A stretch of 34,833 bases of DNA from NCBI GenBank assembly GCA_007124095.1, contig SLFU01000014.1, positions 1-34,833 on the forward strand, in the 5' to 3' direction. Under the pieces are notes generated by a model. The model made no database searches. It had not been told where the DNA came from and was given only the letters and a program-made list of their open reading frames with translations. Source of the DNA: Gemmatimonadota bacterium (GTDB lineage: Bacteria > Gemmatimonadota > Gemmatimonadetes > Longimicrobiales > Gaopeijiaceae). The first letter of the stretch is position 1; each line of letters opens with the position of its first letter. The translations under genes were made by a program, and so were the position numbers. Below are positions 1 through 8,057 of the stretch, piece by piece.

Positions 1-783
1 AGCGATGCCTTCCCCGTGGAATTCCGGGACGATGCTGAGCGCAGGGTGGAGCTGCACACAGCTCCGGCAAGAATCGTCTCGCTGGTCCCCTCCGCCACGA
101 GGGTCCTGCTTGCTCTGGGCCGGGGAGACCGGCTGGTAGCCCGCACGGATCACGACCGAGTCCCCGAGCTGGCCCACCTCCCCTCAGTCGGAGGGGGATT
201 GAATCCCTCTGTAGAGAGACTGATCGCGCTCGAGCCCGATCTCGTCATCCGGTTCGACGCTGCCTCCGATCTCTCCACCCCGAGGAATCTGGATGCCCGG
301 GGCATCCCCCACCTGGCCGTTCGCCCGGACGGAATCGACGATATCCGGCGAATCATAGGGTTACTTGGCGCGAGCGTGGGCATGCGGGCAGAAGCGGATT
401 CCCTTCGAAGGGAGATGGACCGGAAGCTCTTGGAGGTCGCCCGGCGCGTGGAGGGGACGAATCGGCCCAGGGTGGTGTTCCTCCTGGGTGGAGATCCTCC
501 CCTGGTGGTGGGTCCGGGCACCTTTCTCCACGAGCTGGTCGAGCTGGCCGGGGGAAAGAACGCCTTCGACGACGCCGAAGAGCTCTACGCACCCGTGAGC
601 CTCGAGGAGATCATCCGGAGGGAGCCGGACCTGGTCCTCGTCTCAGAGGGTGGTTCTGTTCCCGACGCCCTGCGCGGAATCCCCTCCCGTACGGCTCCGG
701 CCGGCATCGAGCTCCCCGGGCTCGATGTGGGGCGGTCGGCCGAGGAGCTCTCCCGGATCCTCCATCCGGAACCCGGGCCTTGA
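1..783 (+). CDS. ABC transporter periplasmic substrate-binding protein, BtuF/FecB type (5' end outside window)
   Basis: The reading frame is open to the first base, so the N-terminus and any signal peptide lie outside the window. A GTG at 16 is an internal start candidate, but the residues there (PVEFRDDAERRVEL) look like the first beta strand of a mature binding protein, so I treat the gene as 5'-truncated. It shows the class III binding-protein pattern: RIVSLVPSATRVLLALG, then a first lobe ending in EPDLVI, a long connecting helix, and a second lobe with GTFLHELVELAGGKNAF and REPDLVLV. It would capture a corrinoid, siderophore or haem in the periplasm and hand it to the permease that follows. 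Its TGA overlaps the permease's TTG start. Family is clear; the substrate is not, and no riboswitch is visible because the upstream region is missing. Confidence 0.85.
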   Translation, partial: SDAFPVEFRDDAERRVELHTAPARIVSLVPSATRVLLALGRGDRLVARTDHDRVPELAHLPSVGGGLNPSVERLIALEPDLVIRFDAASDLSTPRNLDARGIPHLAVRPDGIDDIRRIIGLLGASVGMRAEADSLRREMDRKLLEVARRVEGTNRPRVVFLLGGDPPLVVGPGTFLHELVELAGGKNAFDDAEELYAPVSLEEIIRREPDLVLVSEGGSVPDALRGIPSRTAPAGIELPGLDVGRSAEELSRILHPEPGP

Positions 784-1784
784 ACCGCCCGCGAGCCCTC
801 CATCTGGTCACCTGGCTCATCCTGCTCTTCGCGATCGGGGGAGCGCTCATGCTGAGCGTGCGGTTCGGCGCGGTCGGGCTCAGCACCGGCGAGGTGCTGA
901 CCGCTCTCCGTGGAAGCGGTTCGGCCACGAATCGATTCATCGTGGTCGAGCTGCGCATGCCCCGCGCGGTGATGGGGATCCTGGTCGGTGGTGGGTTGGC
1001 CCTGTCAGGGGGAGTCTTCCAGGCACTCCTCAGAAATCCCCTGGCGGAACCGTACATCCTCGGGATTTCGGGAGGAGCAGCTGCGGGGGCGGTGCTCCTG
1101 TTGGCGCTCGGATGGGTGGCGGTCACCTCCTGGGCGCTTCCGCTTGGAGCCTTCGTGGGAGCCGGTGTGGCCATCCTCCTCGTTTTCGGGGTGGCCCTCT
1201 CAGCGGACCGTCGGTTGGATGTCCGGGTGCTCCTTCTTTCCGGGGTCGTCGTGGGCGCGTTCTTCTCGGCGTGCATCGCCCTTATCATCTCCCTCTCCGA
1301 TGCCCCCACGGTGCGCTCCGCCGTCCTCTGGATGATGGGAAGCCTCTCGGGAAGCTCCTGGCGGAGTGTGGCGGTGGTCGCCTCGTACACACTTCCGGGA
1401 GCCCTTATCCTCCTTTCACTGGCACGCTCCCTCAATGTGATGGCAATCGGGGAGGAGACCGCCGGCTACCTCGGTACTGAGGTGGAACGGGTCAAGCGAG
1501 TCGCATACGGGATCGCATCTCTCATCGCTGCGGCCGGGGTGGCCTTCGCGGGGATCATCGGCTTCGTCGGGCTCATCGTACCTCACGCCGTACGGATGGC
1601 CGTGGGCTCGGACCATCGACGCCTACTCCCCCTCTCCTTCATCGCCGGCGGGACCTTCCTCGTTCTCGCGGATCTTCTCGCTCGAGTCGTGCTCGCTCCG
1701 GTCGAGATCCCCGTGGGGGTCATCACCGCATTGGTGGGAGTCCCCTTCTTCCTCCTCCTCTTGAGGAGGAGTCTCCGCTCATGA
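780..1784 (+). CDS. FecCD/BtuC-family ABC transporter permease
   Basis: A 334-residue, very hydrophobic protein with about ten predicted membrane segments, the usual size for the FecCD/BtuC family. Family signatures include RMPRAVMGILVGGGLALSGG, the NPLAEPYILGISGG loop near residue 85, and the C-terminal GIIGFVGLIVPHAVR that couples to the ATPase. It forms the inner-membrane channel of the importer. The start is a TTG that overlaps the upstream stop in the string TTGA; the next in-frame ATGs would delete the first membrane segment. The downstream ATPase starts with ATGA overlapping this gene's stop, so all three proteins are probably made in coupled stoichiometry. Cobalamin is the most common substrate for this arrangement, but ferric siderophore is equally allowed. 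Confidence 0.93.
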   Translation: MNRPRALHLVTWLILLFAIGGALMLSVRFGAVGLSTGEVLTALRGSGSATNRFIVVELRMPRAVMGILVGGGLALSGGVFQALLRNPLAEPYILGISGGAAAGAVLLLALGWVAVTSWALPLGAFVGAGVAILLVFGVALSADRRLDVRVLLLSGVVVGAFFSACIALIISLSDAPTVRSAVLWMMGSLSGSSWRSVAVVASYTLPGALILLSLARSLNVMAIGEETAGYLGTEVERVKRVAYGIASLIAAAGVAFAGIIGFVGLIVPHAVRMAVGSDHRRLLPLSFIAGGTFLVLADLLARVVLAPVEIPVGVITALVGVPFFLLLLRRSLRS

Positions 1785-2557
1785 ACTTCGACACCCGGAA
1801 GCTGGTGGTCCGCTACCGGCGGCGCCACAGGGCAGCGCTGGACGGCGTGACGATGGAGGTGCCGTCCGGCTCCCTCTTCGCCGTCCTCGGCCCCAACGGT
1901 TCCGGGAAATCAACACTCATGCGTGCCCTCCTCGGCTCCGTCTCCTTCGAGTCGGGGGACGTTCAGGTGGAGGGGCGTTCCGTCTCGACATGGTCGCGCA
2001 GGGAGCTTTCCCGCTCCGTAGGCGCAGTGACCCAGAGCGAAACCGTAGCCTTTCCCCTCTCGGTGCGGGAGCTGGTTTCGATGGGGCGCTACCCTCACCT
2101 CGGGCCCCTCGGAGTCGAGAGAGCGGATGATCGGCTGGCGATCGAAGAGGCGCTGCGACGGTGCGAAGCCGGTAACCTCGCGGAGCGGGAGGTAGGGACC
2201 CTCTCGGGCGGTGAGTTTCAGAGGGTGCGGATCGCCCGGGCGCTGGCACAACGTCCTCGGGCACTCATCCTCGACGAGCCCACCGCAAGCCTCGACATCC
2301 ACCACGAGATGGGAATCCTCCAACTCCTCCGCCGGTCGGTGGACGACGGGATGACCGTCGTCCTCATTACCCATCAGCTCAACCTGGCAGCACGCTTCGC
2401 GGACCGGATCCTCCTCCTCGATCGTGGGGAGGTCGCGGCGATCGGCTCCGTTTCGGAAGTGTTGCGGGAGGAGGTCCTGGAGGAGGTCTACCGCTGGAAG
2501 CTTCGGGTCCGCCGGGACCCGGAAGCCGGCTACCTGACCGTCACTCCGCTCGCCTGA
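1781..2557 (+). CDS. ABC transporter ATP-binding protein, BtuD/FhuC type
   Basis: A 258-residue ATPase with Walker A GPNGSGKST at residues 37-45, signature LSGGEFQRVRIARAL, Walker B ALILDEPTAS and the switch histidine in VVLITHQLNLAARF. The order and the D-loop are those of FhuC/BtuD/HmuV importer ATPases. It powers the import complex from the cytoplasmic face. The ATG overlaps the permease stop (ATGA). A second in-frame methionine 24 codons later would remove the first strand, so the first ATG is preferred. The gene converges on rsgA with only 15 bases between the two stop codons. Confidence 0.93.
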   Translation: MNFDTRKLVVRYRRRHRAALDGVTMEVPSGSLFAVLGPNGSGKSTLMRALLGSVSFESGDVQVEGRSVSTWSRRELSRSVGAVTQSETVAFPLSVRELVSMGRYPHLGPLGVERADDRLAIEEALRRCEAGNLAEREVGTLSGGEFQRVRIARALAQRPRALILDEPTASLDIHHEMGILQLLRRSVDDGMTVVLITHQLNLAARFADRILLLDRGEVAAIGSVSEVLREEVLEEVYRWKLRVRRDPEAGYLTVTPLA

Positions 2558-2572
2558 TCCGGGGAGCGCCCG

Positions 2573-3517
2573 TCAATCGCCCTCCACCCCCGCGATCGTC
2601 AGGTAGCTTGCGTACCTCGACTCCGGAATCTGCCCTTCCCCCAGCGCTTCCTTCACCCCACAACCGGGCTCGTGCGTATGGGTGCAGCCACTGAAACGGC
2701 AGCTCTCCCCCGGTCCGAAGAATTCGGGAAAGGAATGAACGACCGTGGCGGGATCCACACCCCAGAGAGTGACATCGGAAAAACCCGGCGTGTCGACGAC
2801 CCACCCGGAAGAAAGGGGGAGGAGACGGGCACTGACGGTGGTGTGGCGCCCCCGACCCCGTCGACGGCTCACAGGAGCCGTTCGCAGCTCCAGGCCCGGA
2901 TCCAGGGCGTTGAGAAGGGAGGATTTTCCAACTCCCGACGGTCCGATAAGCGCCGAGGTCCCCGCGCCCAGGATCTCGAGGAGGGACTGCAACCCTTCAC
3001 CCGTCCGGGCCGAGGTCGGACACACCTGATAGCCGATCGATCGATAGAGACTTGCGGGTCCCGAAACCGCCTCGGGGGCACCGGGAAGGTCCATCTTGTT
3101 CAGAACGAGGATCGGTGTGATCCCGCAGCTCTCCACGAGAACCAGAAATCGATCGGCGATTTCGGGGCGGAAGGAGGGGTCGACGACGGAAAGCACCACG
3201 ACGACCCGGTCCAGGTTCGCAGCCACGACCTTCGGCTTCCGCCCCCCAGGCCCCCCCCGGACCAGCTCATTATCCCGCGGCAGCCGTTCCTCTACGACCA
3301 CGCCTTCACCCTCCCCCCCCGGATCCGACACCCGCACCCAATCGCCGGCCACGATCCGCTCCTCCGGACTCACCACCTTCTTCAGGCGCCCCCTCAGAGA
3401 GGCGTCGACCTGCCCCACCCCCTCCAGATCGACCCGATAGACACCGCCAACCGTCTCGAGGACCCGACCCCTGCGAACTCCGGGATCACCGTCTCCTTCC
3501 CCTACGATTTCACTCAT
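2573..3517 (-). CDS. rsgA: Ribosome small-subunit-dependent GTPase A
   Basis: A 314-residue circularly permuted GTPase that assists late maturation of the 30S subunit. It has an OB-fold N-terminus, then the G motifs in permuted order: G4 NKMD at residues 140-143, G1 GPSGVGKS at 192-199 and G3 DTPG at 242-245. A C-terminal zinc site follows with Cys273, Cys278, His280 and Cys286. Length and motif order match RsgA/YjeQ. The start is an ATG 36 codons before the OB-fold core. It lies downstream of the sigma factor on the same strand, separated by about 150 bases that contain alternative hairpins. Confidence 0.95.
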   Translation of the reverse strand: MSEIVGEGDGDPGVRRGRVLETVGGVYRVDLEGVGQVDASLRGRLKKVVSPEERIVAGDWVRVSDPGGEGEGVVVEERLPRDNELVRGGPGGRKPKVVAANLDRVVVVLSVVDPSFRPEIADRFLVLVESCGITPILVLNKMDLPGAPEAVSGPASLYRSIGYQVCPTSARTGEGLQSLLEILGAGTSALIGPSGVGKSSLLNALDPGLELRTAPVSRRRGRGRHTTVSARLLPLSSGWVVDTPGFSDVTLWGVDPATVVHSFPEFFGPGESCRFSGCTHTHEPGCGVKEALGEGQIPESRYASYLTIAGVEGD

Positions 3518-3551
3518 CTGCTACCCTCGGAGGGGTAGGGCATTCACGTGG

Positions 3552-3610
3552 GGGGCAAACAAATGCCCCGCCCCCCCATAGCCCTGCGAAAGGACCCGGG
3601 AAGGCGGGGC
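3552..3610 (-). terminator. Overlapping alternative hairpins between the sigma gene and rsgA
   Basis: Two perfect inverted repeats share an arm. GGGGCA at 3552-3557 pairs with TGCCCC at 3564-3569 across six bases. GCCCCGCC at 3565-3572 pairs with GGCGGGGC at 3603-3610 across thirty bases. Because 3565-3569 is used by both, they cannot form together. The site is in the intergenic stretch transcribed from the sigma gene towards rsgA. No clear U-tract follows either stem, so termination or processing is only a suggestion. Confidence 0.35.
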
Positions 3611-3668
3611 TTCGATGGTACCTAACTCGGACGGTGAAGCCGAGCTCAGCCATCGCAAGATGTTCGGG

Positions 3669-4580
3669 TCAAGCGGCGAAGGACTCCAGAGCGGAGCCCT
3701 TTCCACCTTCCCGCAGGCGACGGAGCGCCCGATCCCGAAGCTGTCGGATCCGCTCGCGGGTCACGCCCAGCATGTTTCCGATCTCCTCGAGGGTGTGCTC
3801 CCGCTCCCCATCCAGCCCGAAGTAGAGACGCAACACCTTGGCATCCCGAGCTTCGAGCGTGTCCAGGGCTCCGGATACGGCCTCGGTAAGGAGGCGAGTC
3901 TCCACGTCCTGCTCCGGCTCGGCGGCTTCTTCGTTGATGAAGCGCTCCACCAACTGGGAATCCTCACTGTCCCCGATCGGGGCGTCCAACCGGATCTCGG
4001 CGGCGTTGAGAGTCTGAAGCGACTCGATCAGCTCAGGCGTCAGGTCCGTCGCGGCGCTCAGCTCCTCCGGGTTTGGATCGCGACCCAGCTCCTGCTTCAG
4101 CCGCTCCTTCTCTCGGAAGATGCGAGCCAGGTCGGAGGCCCGATTGAGGGGCACCCGCACCGAACGGCCGTGGTTCGCGAGGGCCGCCAGGATCGCCTGC
4201 CGGATCCACCAGACCGCGTAGGAGATGAACTTCACTCCCTGCTCCGGGTCGAACTTCCGGGCGGCTGTGACAAGGCCGACATTCCCCTCCTGGATGAGAT
4301 CGGTGAGGGAAACGCCCCGGTTCTGGTACTTCTTGGCTACACTGATCACGAAGCGGAGGTTGGCACGAGCCAACTCCTGGACGGCGTCTTCATCCCCGGC
4401 CTGTGCAAGCGCGCCCAGCTCTTTTTCCCGGTCCGGGGTAATCAACTCATGGCGACTCACATCCCTGAGATATTGGTCGAGCGCGGTCTGCTCGTCGAGC
4501 GTGGCGTCGAAGCCGCCCAGCGATCCCTTCGACCGCCCTTTCCGCTTCTTCGTGCGGCTCTTGGTGGCGGTAGTAGCCAT
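3669..4580 (-). CDS. rpoD: Sigma-70 family RNA polymerase sigma factor, compact primary (RpoD/SigA) type
   Basis: A 303-residue sigma-70 protein with a lysine/arginine-rich head, region 1.2 (QTALDQYLRDVSR), region 2 with DLIQEGNVGLVTAARKFD and FISYAVWWIRQAI, region 3, and a region 4 helix-turn-helix HTLEEIGNMLGVTRERIRQL. It lacks region 1.1 and the large non-conserved insert of proteobacterial RpoD. Size, layout and the tail after the HTH resemble the short primary sigma of Bacteroidota, which is why I favour a principal sigma; a group 2 (RpoS-like) factor is the alternative. The ATG has a good ribosome-binding site, AAGGAG nine bases upstream. The 5' region contains two palindromes that could be regulatory. 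Confidence 0.88.
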   Translation of the reverse strand: MATTATKSRTKKRKGRSKGSLGGFDATLDEQTALDQYLRDVSRHELITPDREKELGALAQAGDEDAVQELARANLRFVISVAKKYQNRGVSLTDLIQEGNVGLVTAARKFDPEQGVKFISYAVWWIRQAILAALANHGRSVRVPLNRASDLARIFREKERLKQELGRDPNPEELSAATDLTPELIESLQTLNAAEIRLDAPIGDSEDSQLVERFINEEAAEPEQDVETRLLTEAVSGALDTLEARDAKVLRLYFGLDGEREHTLEEIGNMLGVTRERIRQLRDRALRRLREGGKGSALESFAA

Positions 4581-4843
4581 ATCGATCTATCTCCTTACTG
4601 ATCCTGTCAGGATCTTGATAACACGTCTGGGGGATCCCCCCATCGAATTAGGTACGGGCCGGATCGACCTCGCGGGAAACACGTAACCGCGCGAGTGCCA
4701 CCGGGCCTCTCGAATTGCTTGCTACCCGGCCCCGAAACGAAGGATCCACAGCCTTTAAACCTAGAAGGGCAAGGGGATTCCGTCCACCCTCCACACGGCG
4801 CCGACCTGCCAATCCCTAAGCGCGGGAGCGGGAGTGCGCCTTG
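4581..4843 (-). promoter_or_regulatory. 5' region of the sigma gene with two palindromes
   Basis: This 263-base gap has no credible gene. It must carry the sigma promoter, but I see no convincing -35/-10 pair. Reading towards the sigma ATG it holds the perfect palindrome GGGGGATCCCCC (4629-4640), then GATCCTGTCAGGATC (4600-4614, seven-base arms), then the ribosome-binding site AAGGAG. The second palindrome ends only about twenty bases before the start codon, a position suited to an operator or an mRNA hairpin. Confidence 0.35.
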
Positions 4844-6181
4844 CTAACCCTGGTCGGGGTGGGTGTTCCCGGAGAACACCTCCTCGGGATGGGCCTCCTC
4901 CGAAGCCAGGAGGGCGAGCGCCTCGTCCGGACCGATGTGCCGTCGCTCGAAAGTGAAGATTCGGAGAACCCGTGTGGTTCGATACAGCTCATCCGCCACC
5001 CGGGGAAGGTCGATGACTCCGCTCAATCCTCCCTCGCTCAAGCGCTCCACCTTGCCGCCCCTCCTCGCTACCAGGAGGTTCAAGTCGAGCATCCGGCGCT
5101 TCGCAGGGTAGTCTACCAACACCTCTCCCGGGGCGAGGCCCAGACGCTTGGCCAGGCGATCCTCCATCCGTCGACGAAGCGGAGAGTCCTGGGAGACCCA
5201 ATTCGGCAGGACGGTGCCGTCGAGCTCCGCAGCGGTAAGCTCGCACGCCCTCTTCGGGAGCCTGCGGTTCCGGAGGGCCTCCACCCACCTGGTTCCGATC
5301 CTTCGCACGGCGGGATCGTCCGATGCGTCGGAGCGAGCGCGGATCCGGTAGAGCAGCTCCTCGTCCGTAGGTCCGACGAGCTCATCGGACTGGATCAGCC
5401 CGACGCTCACCGCCTCGTCCACGATCCGCCGATAGAGGGCGGTGGCACTGCGGACCGCGTGATGCCAGTAGACATTTCGGAACATCTGGTACTTCGCGAA
5501 GAGGAGGGACTCGAGTGCGCTCACCCCCTTCTCCCGGACTCCGACCTCCAGCTCCCCGCTCTCCGGATCGGGAAGGAGGACGAGAGCCTGGAGGAGCCGA
5601 TCCACGTCCACCTCACCGTAGGGCACACCGCAGAAGAGTGAATCCCGACGGAGATACTCCATCTTGTCGAGATCGAGGCTACCTGTGACGAGCCCTGCCA
5701 AGGGGTGCCGGCTCTCACCGCGGATCAGCGCATAGATCTCCTCGGGTGCCCCAGCTCCGAGGGGGGCGAGCGCCTCTCCCAGCTCAGGAGACTCGAAAAA
5801 CCGTGCGCTGACTGCCTCATGGTCGCCCGGCAGACGGTCGGCCTCCAATTCCTCCATCGCGTGCGAAAAGGCGTAGTGCCCGATATCGTGGAGGAGCGCG
5901 GCATAGGGGATCAGCTCGGCCCGGTTCCAGACGGAGGGATCCACTCCCCCCCCCTCCCGAAGCAGGCGGAGGGCGGTCCCGGCAAGGTGGTAAACCCCGA
6001 TCGCGTGATCGAAGCGCGTGTGAGTCGCCCCCGGATAAACGAGGTGGGCGAATCCGAGCTGTCGGATGTACCGCAGCCGCTGGAAGGCGGCCGTGTCCAC
6101 TATGGTCATCGCCACCGGATCCACCCGGATGGTGTTCCAGAGGGGATCGCGCACGATACGTACGCCGGGGGACTGACTCAT
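4844..6181 (-). CDS. HD-domain phosphohydrolase (SAMHD1/dGTPase-like, COG1078)
   Basis: A 445-residue soluble protein of the HD superfamily. Metal ligands are recognisable: His54-x-Arg-x2-His59 in THTRFDHAIGV, the His98-Asp99 pair in LLHDIGHYAFSHAME, and the final aspartate in DLDKMEYLRRD near residue 173. This arrangement is that of SAMHD1-like and YdhJ/YwfO-type dNTP triphosphohydrolases, so a role in nucleotide pool control is likely, but substrate cannot be read from sequence. The ATG at 6181 lies inside a small inverted repeat (GACTCA/TGAGTC, 6176-6192) and has no strong ribosome-binding site. It is downstream of, and co-directional with, the lipoprotein gene, with a 70-base gap. Confidence 0.9.
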   Translation of the reverse strand: MSQSPGVRIVRDPLWNTIRVDPVAMTIVDTAAFQRLRYIRQLGFAHLVYPGATHTRFDHAIGVYHLAGTALRLLREGGGVDPSVWNRAELIPYAALLHDIGHYAFSHAMEELEADRLPGDHEAVSARFFESPELGEALAPLGAGAPEEIYALIRGESRHPLAGLVTGSLDLDKMEYLRRDSLFCGVPYGEVDVDRLLQALVLLPDPESGELEVGVREKGVSALESLLFAKYQMFRNVYWHHAVRSATALYRRIVDEAVSVGLIQSDELVGPTDEELLYRIRARSDASDDPAVRRIGTRWVEALRNRRLPKRACELTAAELDGTVLPNWVSQDSPLRRRMEDRLAKRLGLAPGEVLVDYPAKRRMLDLNLLVARRGGKVERLSEGGLSGVIDLPRVADELYRTTRVLRIFTFERRHIGPDEALALLASEEAHPEEVFSGNTHPDQG

Positions 6182-6251
6182 GCTGTGAGTCTACCCCGTC
6201 GCCGCGGGCGAAGGAATGTGCCGGGAGGGAGTGCGGCCACGGCGGAATCGC

Positions 6252-7061
6252 CTAGGGAGAGAGCGGTGCGAACGCACCCTCCGGGGGCTCGGCCTCCACC
6301 CGCAGGTGTGGGAAGAAGATCCGGGGTTCGGCGTCCATCCCGTCCGGACGTCGATTCTCGGCGAGCTCGATCGGGCCGACCCTTCCCCAATCGGTCCAGT
6401 AAGAGGGAGACGGGTCCGCGTCCGGGGAGGCATAGTAATGCCACAGCTCCATCCGCCCGGTTTCCGGGTTTACGAAGGCGTGGTAGCGATTCTGGGGAGT
6501 GAGACCGGTTCCGTCGTCGAAAGAGAGCTCCACGACCTCCCACTCCCGTCCGTTCTCATCCTCTTCCTGGCCCAGATAGCGAAGAGTCACCCCTGGATCG
6601 GTCCACTTGAAGGGCATGAGGAGCCAGTAGGCATCGTTGATGTGACTGCGGTAAGCCTGGGAAAGCAGCGCCTCGGCTTCATCGCCGGCAACCTCTTCAC
6701 CGTCGAGCCAGGCCCGACCCGCGGTCGGGTCGTCGGTGTTGAACACGGCCACCATCTCCCGGCCATCCACCGGCGCTTGCACCCGTGCATCCCCTTCCCA
6801 CCGGTCCCAGCGATGCTGGCGCACATTCCCCCCGGCTACGGCCCACTCGAACTCAATGTATCGCGCCCGGTCCCAACCTCCGTCCGGTGAGATCACGGAC
6901 ATCATCCGCTCGTGGATTCGCTCTACGTCAGGATCGTCGAATGCCGCCTGGGCCCCCAGCTCCCGGGCCCTCTCCCCCGAGAGCTGGTCATCGGAGACCG
7001 CCTCCCCACACGCCCCGAGAAGGAGAGCGAGGGAAACCGTGATGGCGATCCGTGTACTCAT
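6252..7061 (-). CDS. Predicted lipoprotein of unknown function (DUF6503/LolA-like appearance)
   Basis: A 269-residue protein starting with a lipoprotein signal: MSTRIAITVSLALLLGACG, with the lipobox cysteine at residue 17. The ATG at 7061 is preceded by AGGGAG; the frame stays open further upstream but that part is not protein-like and overlaps the opposite promoter region. The mature part is rich in Trp, Tyr and acidic residues, with YIEFEWAVAGG, YWLLMPFKWTDPGVTLRYLG and NPETGRMELWHYY. These resemble strand patterns of large periplasmic lipoproteins such as DUF6503 proteins, recalled from memory and not verified. It is probably anchored in the outer membrane facing the periplasm. Function is unknown. 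It may be co-transcribed with the HD phosphohydrolase. Confidence 0.8.
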   Translation of the reverse strand: MSTRIAITVSLALLLGACGEAVSDDQLSGERARELGAQAAFDDPDVERIHERMMSVISPDGGWDRARYIEFEWAVAGGNVRQHRWDRWEGDARVQAPVDGREMVAVFNTDDPTAGRAWLDGEEVAGDEAEALLSQAYRSHINDAYWLLMPFKWTDPGVTLRYLGQEEDENGREWEVVELSFDDGTGLTPQNRYHAFVNPETGRMELWHYYASPDADPSPSYWTDWGRVGPIELAENRRPDGMDAEPRIFFPHLRVEAEPPEGAFAPLSP

Positions 7062-7208
7062 GATCAACTCCCTTGTGGCCGGTGCATTCGCCTCAAGCTG
7101 AGACGTCAGAGAAGAAGCTACAGAGTAAGAATCTACGCCCACTCCTGCACTCGGGAAACGATTTTCCTGAGTGACGTACCCGAACGGATGCTGAAGGATC
7201 GAATCCCC

Positions 7209-8057
7209 GTGAACCTTCCCGACTCCTCCCCGCGGCGCCAGTTCGCCCTGGAGGTGTGCCGAACGGACGCCGAGATCGACCTCGCGCGGGCCGCGCTCCT
7301 CGTGGCCCGCGAGGAATACCCTCAGCTGCCGATCGACCACTACCTCGCCCGGCTGGACACGCTGGCCGAGGAGGTCCGGGACCGGATCGCCGGCGAAACC
7401 GCCCACCTGATCATTCTGCAGGAGTTACTGAGAACCCTTTACGAGCGCAACCAGCTGAAGGGGAACCGCGAGGCCTACTACGACCCCAGGAACTCCTTCA
7501 TCTGTGACGTCCTGGACCGTCGAAAGGGAATTCCCCTCACCCTCGGGATCATCCTTCTCGAGGTGGGATGGAGGCTCGAACTTCCTCTCGAGGGGATAAG
7601 CTTTCCAGGGCATTTCCTGGTTCGGTACCCGGGCGAGCAGTTGAGGCTTCTCATGGATCCCTTCGATGGCGGAAGGATCCGGTTCGAGGACCAGGCCCAA
7701 GAGCTCCTCGATCGGGTGTACGGCGGGATGGTGAGGGTTCGGCCGGAGTTCCTGAGGTCGGCTTCCCGGAGGGAGATGCTGGTCCGGCTCCTCACGAACT
7801 TGAAGGGAGTCTACCTGAATGTTCACGACCACAGGAGGGCGCTTTCCGCGGTCGAGCGGATCCTGGTCATTCATCCGACGGCCACGGCGGAGATTCGCGA
7901 CCGGGGAACGCTTCTCGCCCGAATGGGTCGTACCGAGGAGGCGCTGGCGCAGCTGCAGTGGTATCTGGACTACGCTCCCGAAGCCACCGACGCCGGGCGG
8001 ATTCGGGCCCTCGTCGAAGAGCTGAGGGGAGCAGGCACGGAGAGGGATGAAGTATGA
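7209..8057 (+). CDS. SirB1-family transglutaminase-like and TPR protein
   Basis: The N-terminal part (DLARAALLVAREEYP, then NSFICDVLDRRKGIPLTLGIILLEVG and GISFPGHFLVRY) is the SirB1/transglutaminase-like 2 fold. The C-terminal part (LVRLLTNLKGVYLNVHDHRRALSAVERIL onward) forms TPR helices. This is the COG2912 arrangement, of unknown biochemical role. I chose the GTG at 7209 because AAGGA lies ten bases before it; an ATG at 7188 is the alternative and would add seven residues. The frame is open further upstream but there overlaps the divergent lipoprotein gene and is not conserved-looking. The stop overlaps the next gene as ATGA, so it is coupled to ygfZ. Confidence 0.88.
   Translation: MNLPDSSPRRQFALEVCRTDAEIDLARAALLVAREEYPQLPIDHYLARLDTLAEEVRDRIAGETAHLIILQELLRTLYERNQLKGNREAYYDPRNSFICDVLDRRKGIPLTLGIILLEVGWRLELPLEGISFPGHFLVRYPGEQLRLLMDPFDGGRIRFEDQAQELLDRVYGGMVRVRPEFLRSASRREMLVRLLTNLKGVYLNVHDHRRALSAVERILVIHPTATAEIRDRGTLLARMGRTEEALAQLQWYLDYAPEATDAGRIRALVEELRGAGTERDEV

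Noticed and set aside
3615-5641. Plus-strand open frames opposite the sigma and HD genes
   Set aside because: Low-complexity translations opposite strongly conserved coding sequence.
6912-7208. Upstream extension of the SirB1-like frame
   Set aside because: It would overlap the signal peptide region of the divergent lipoprotein and the intergenic promoters, and its translation is not protein-like.
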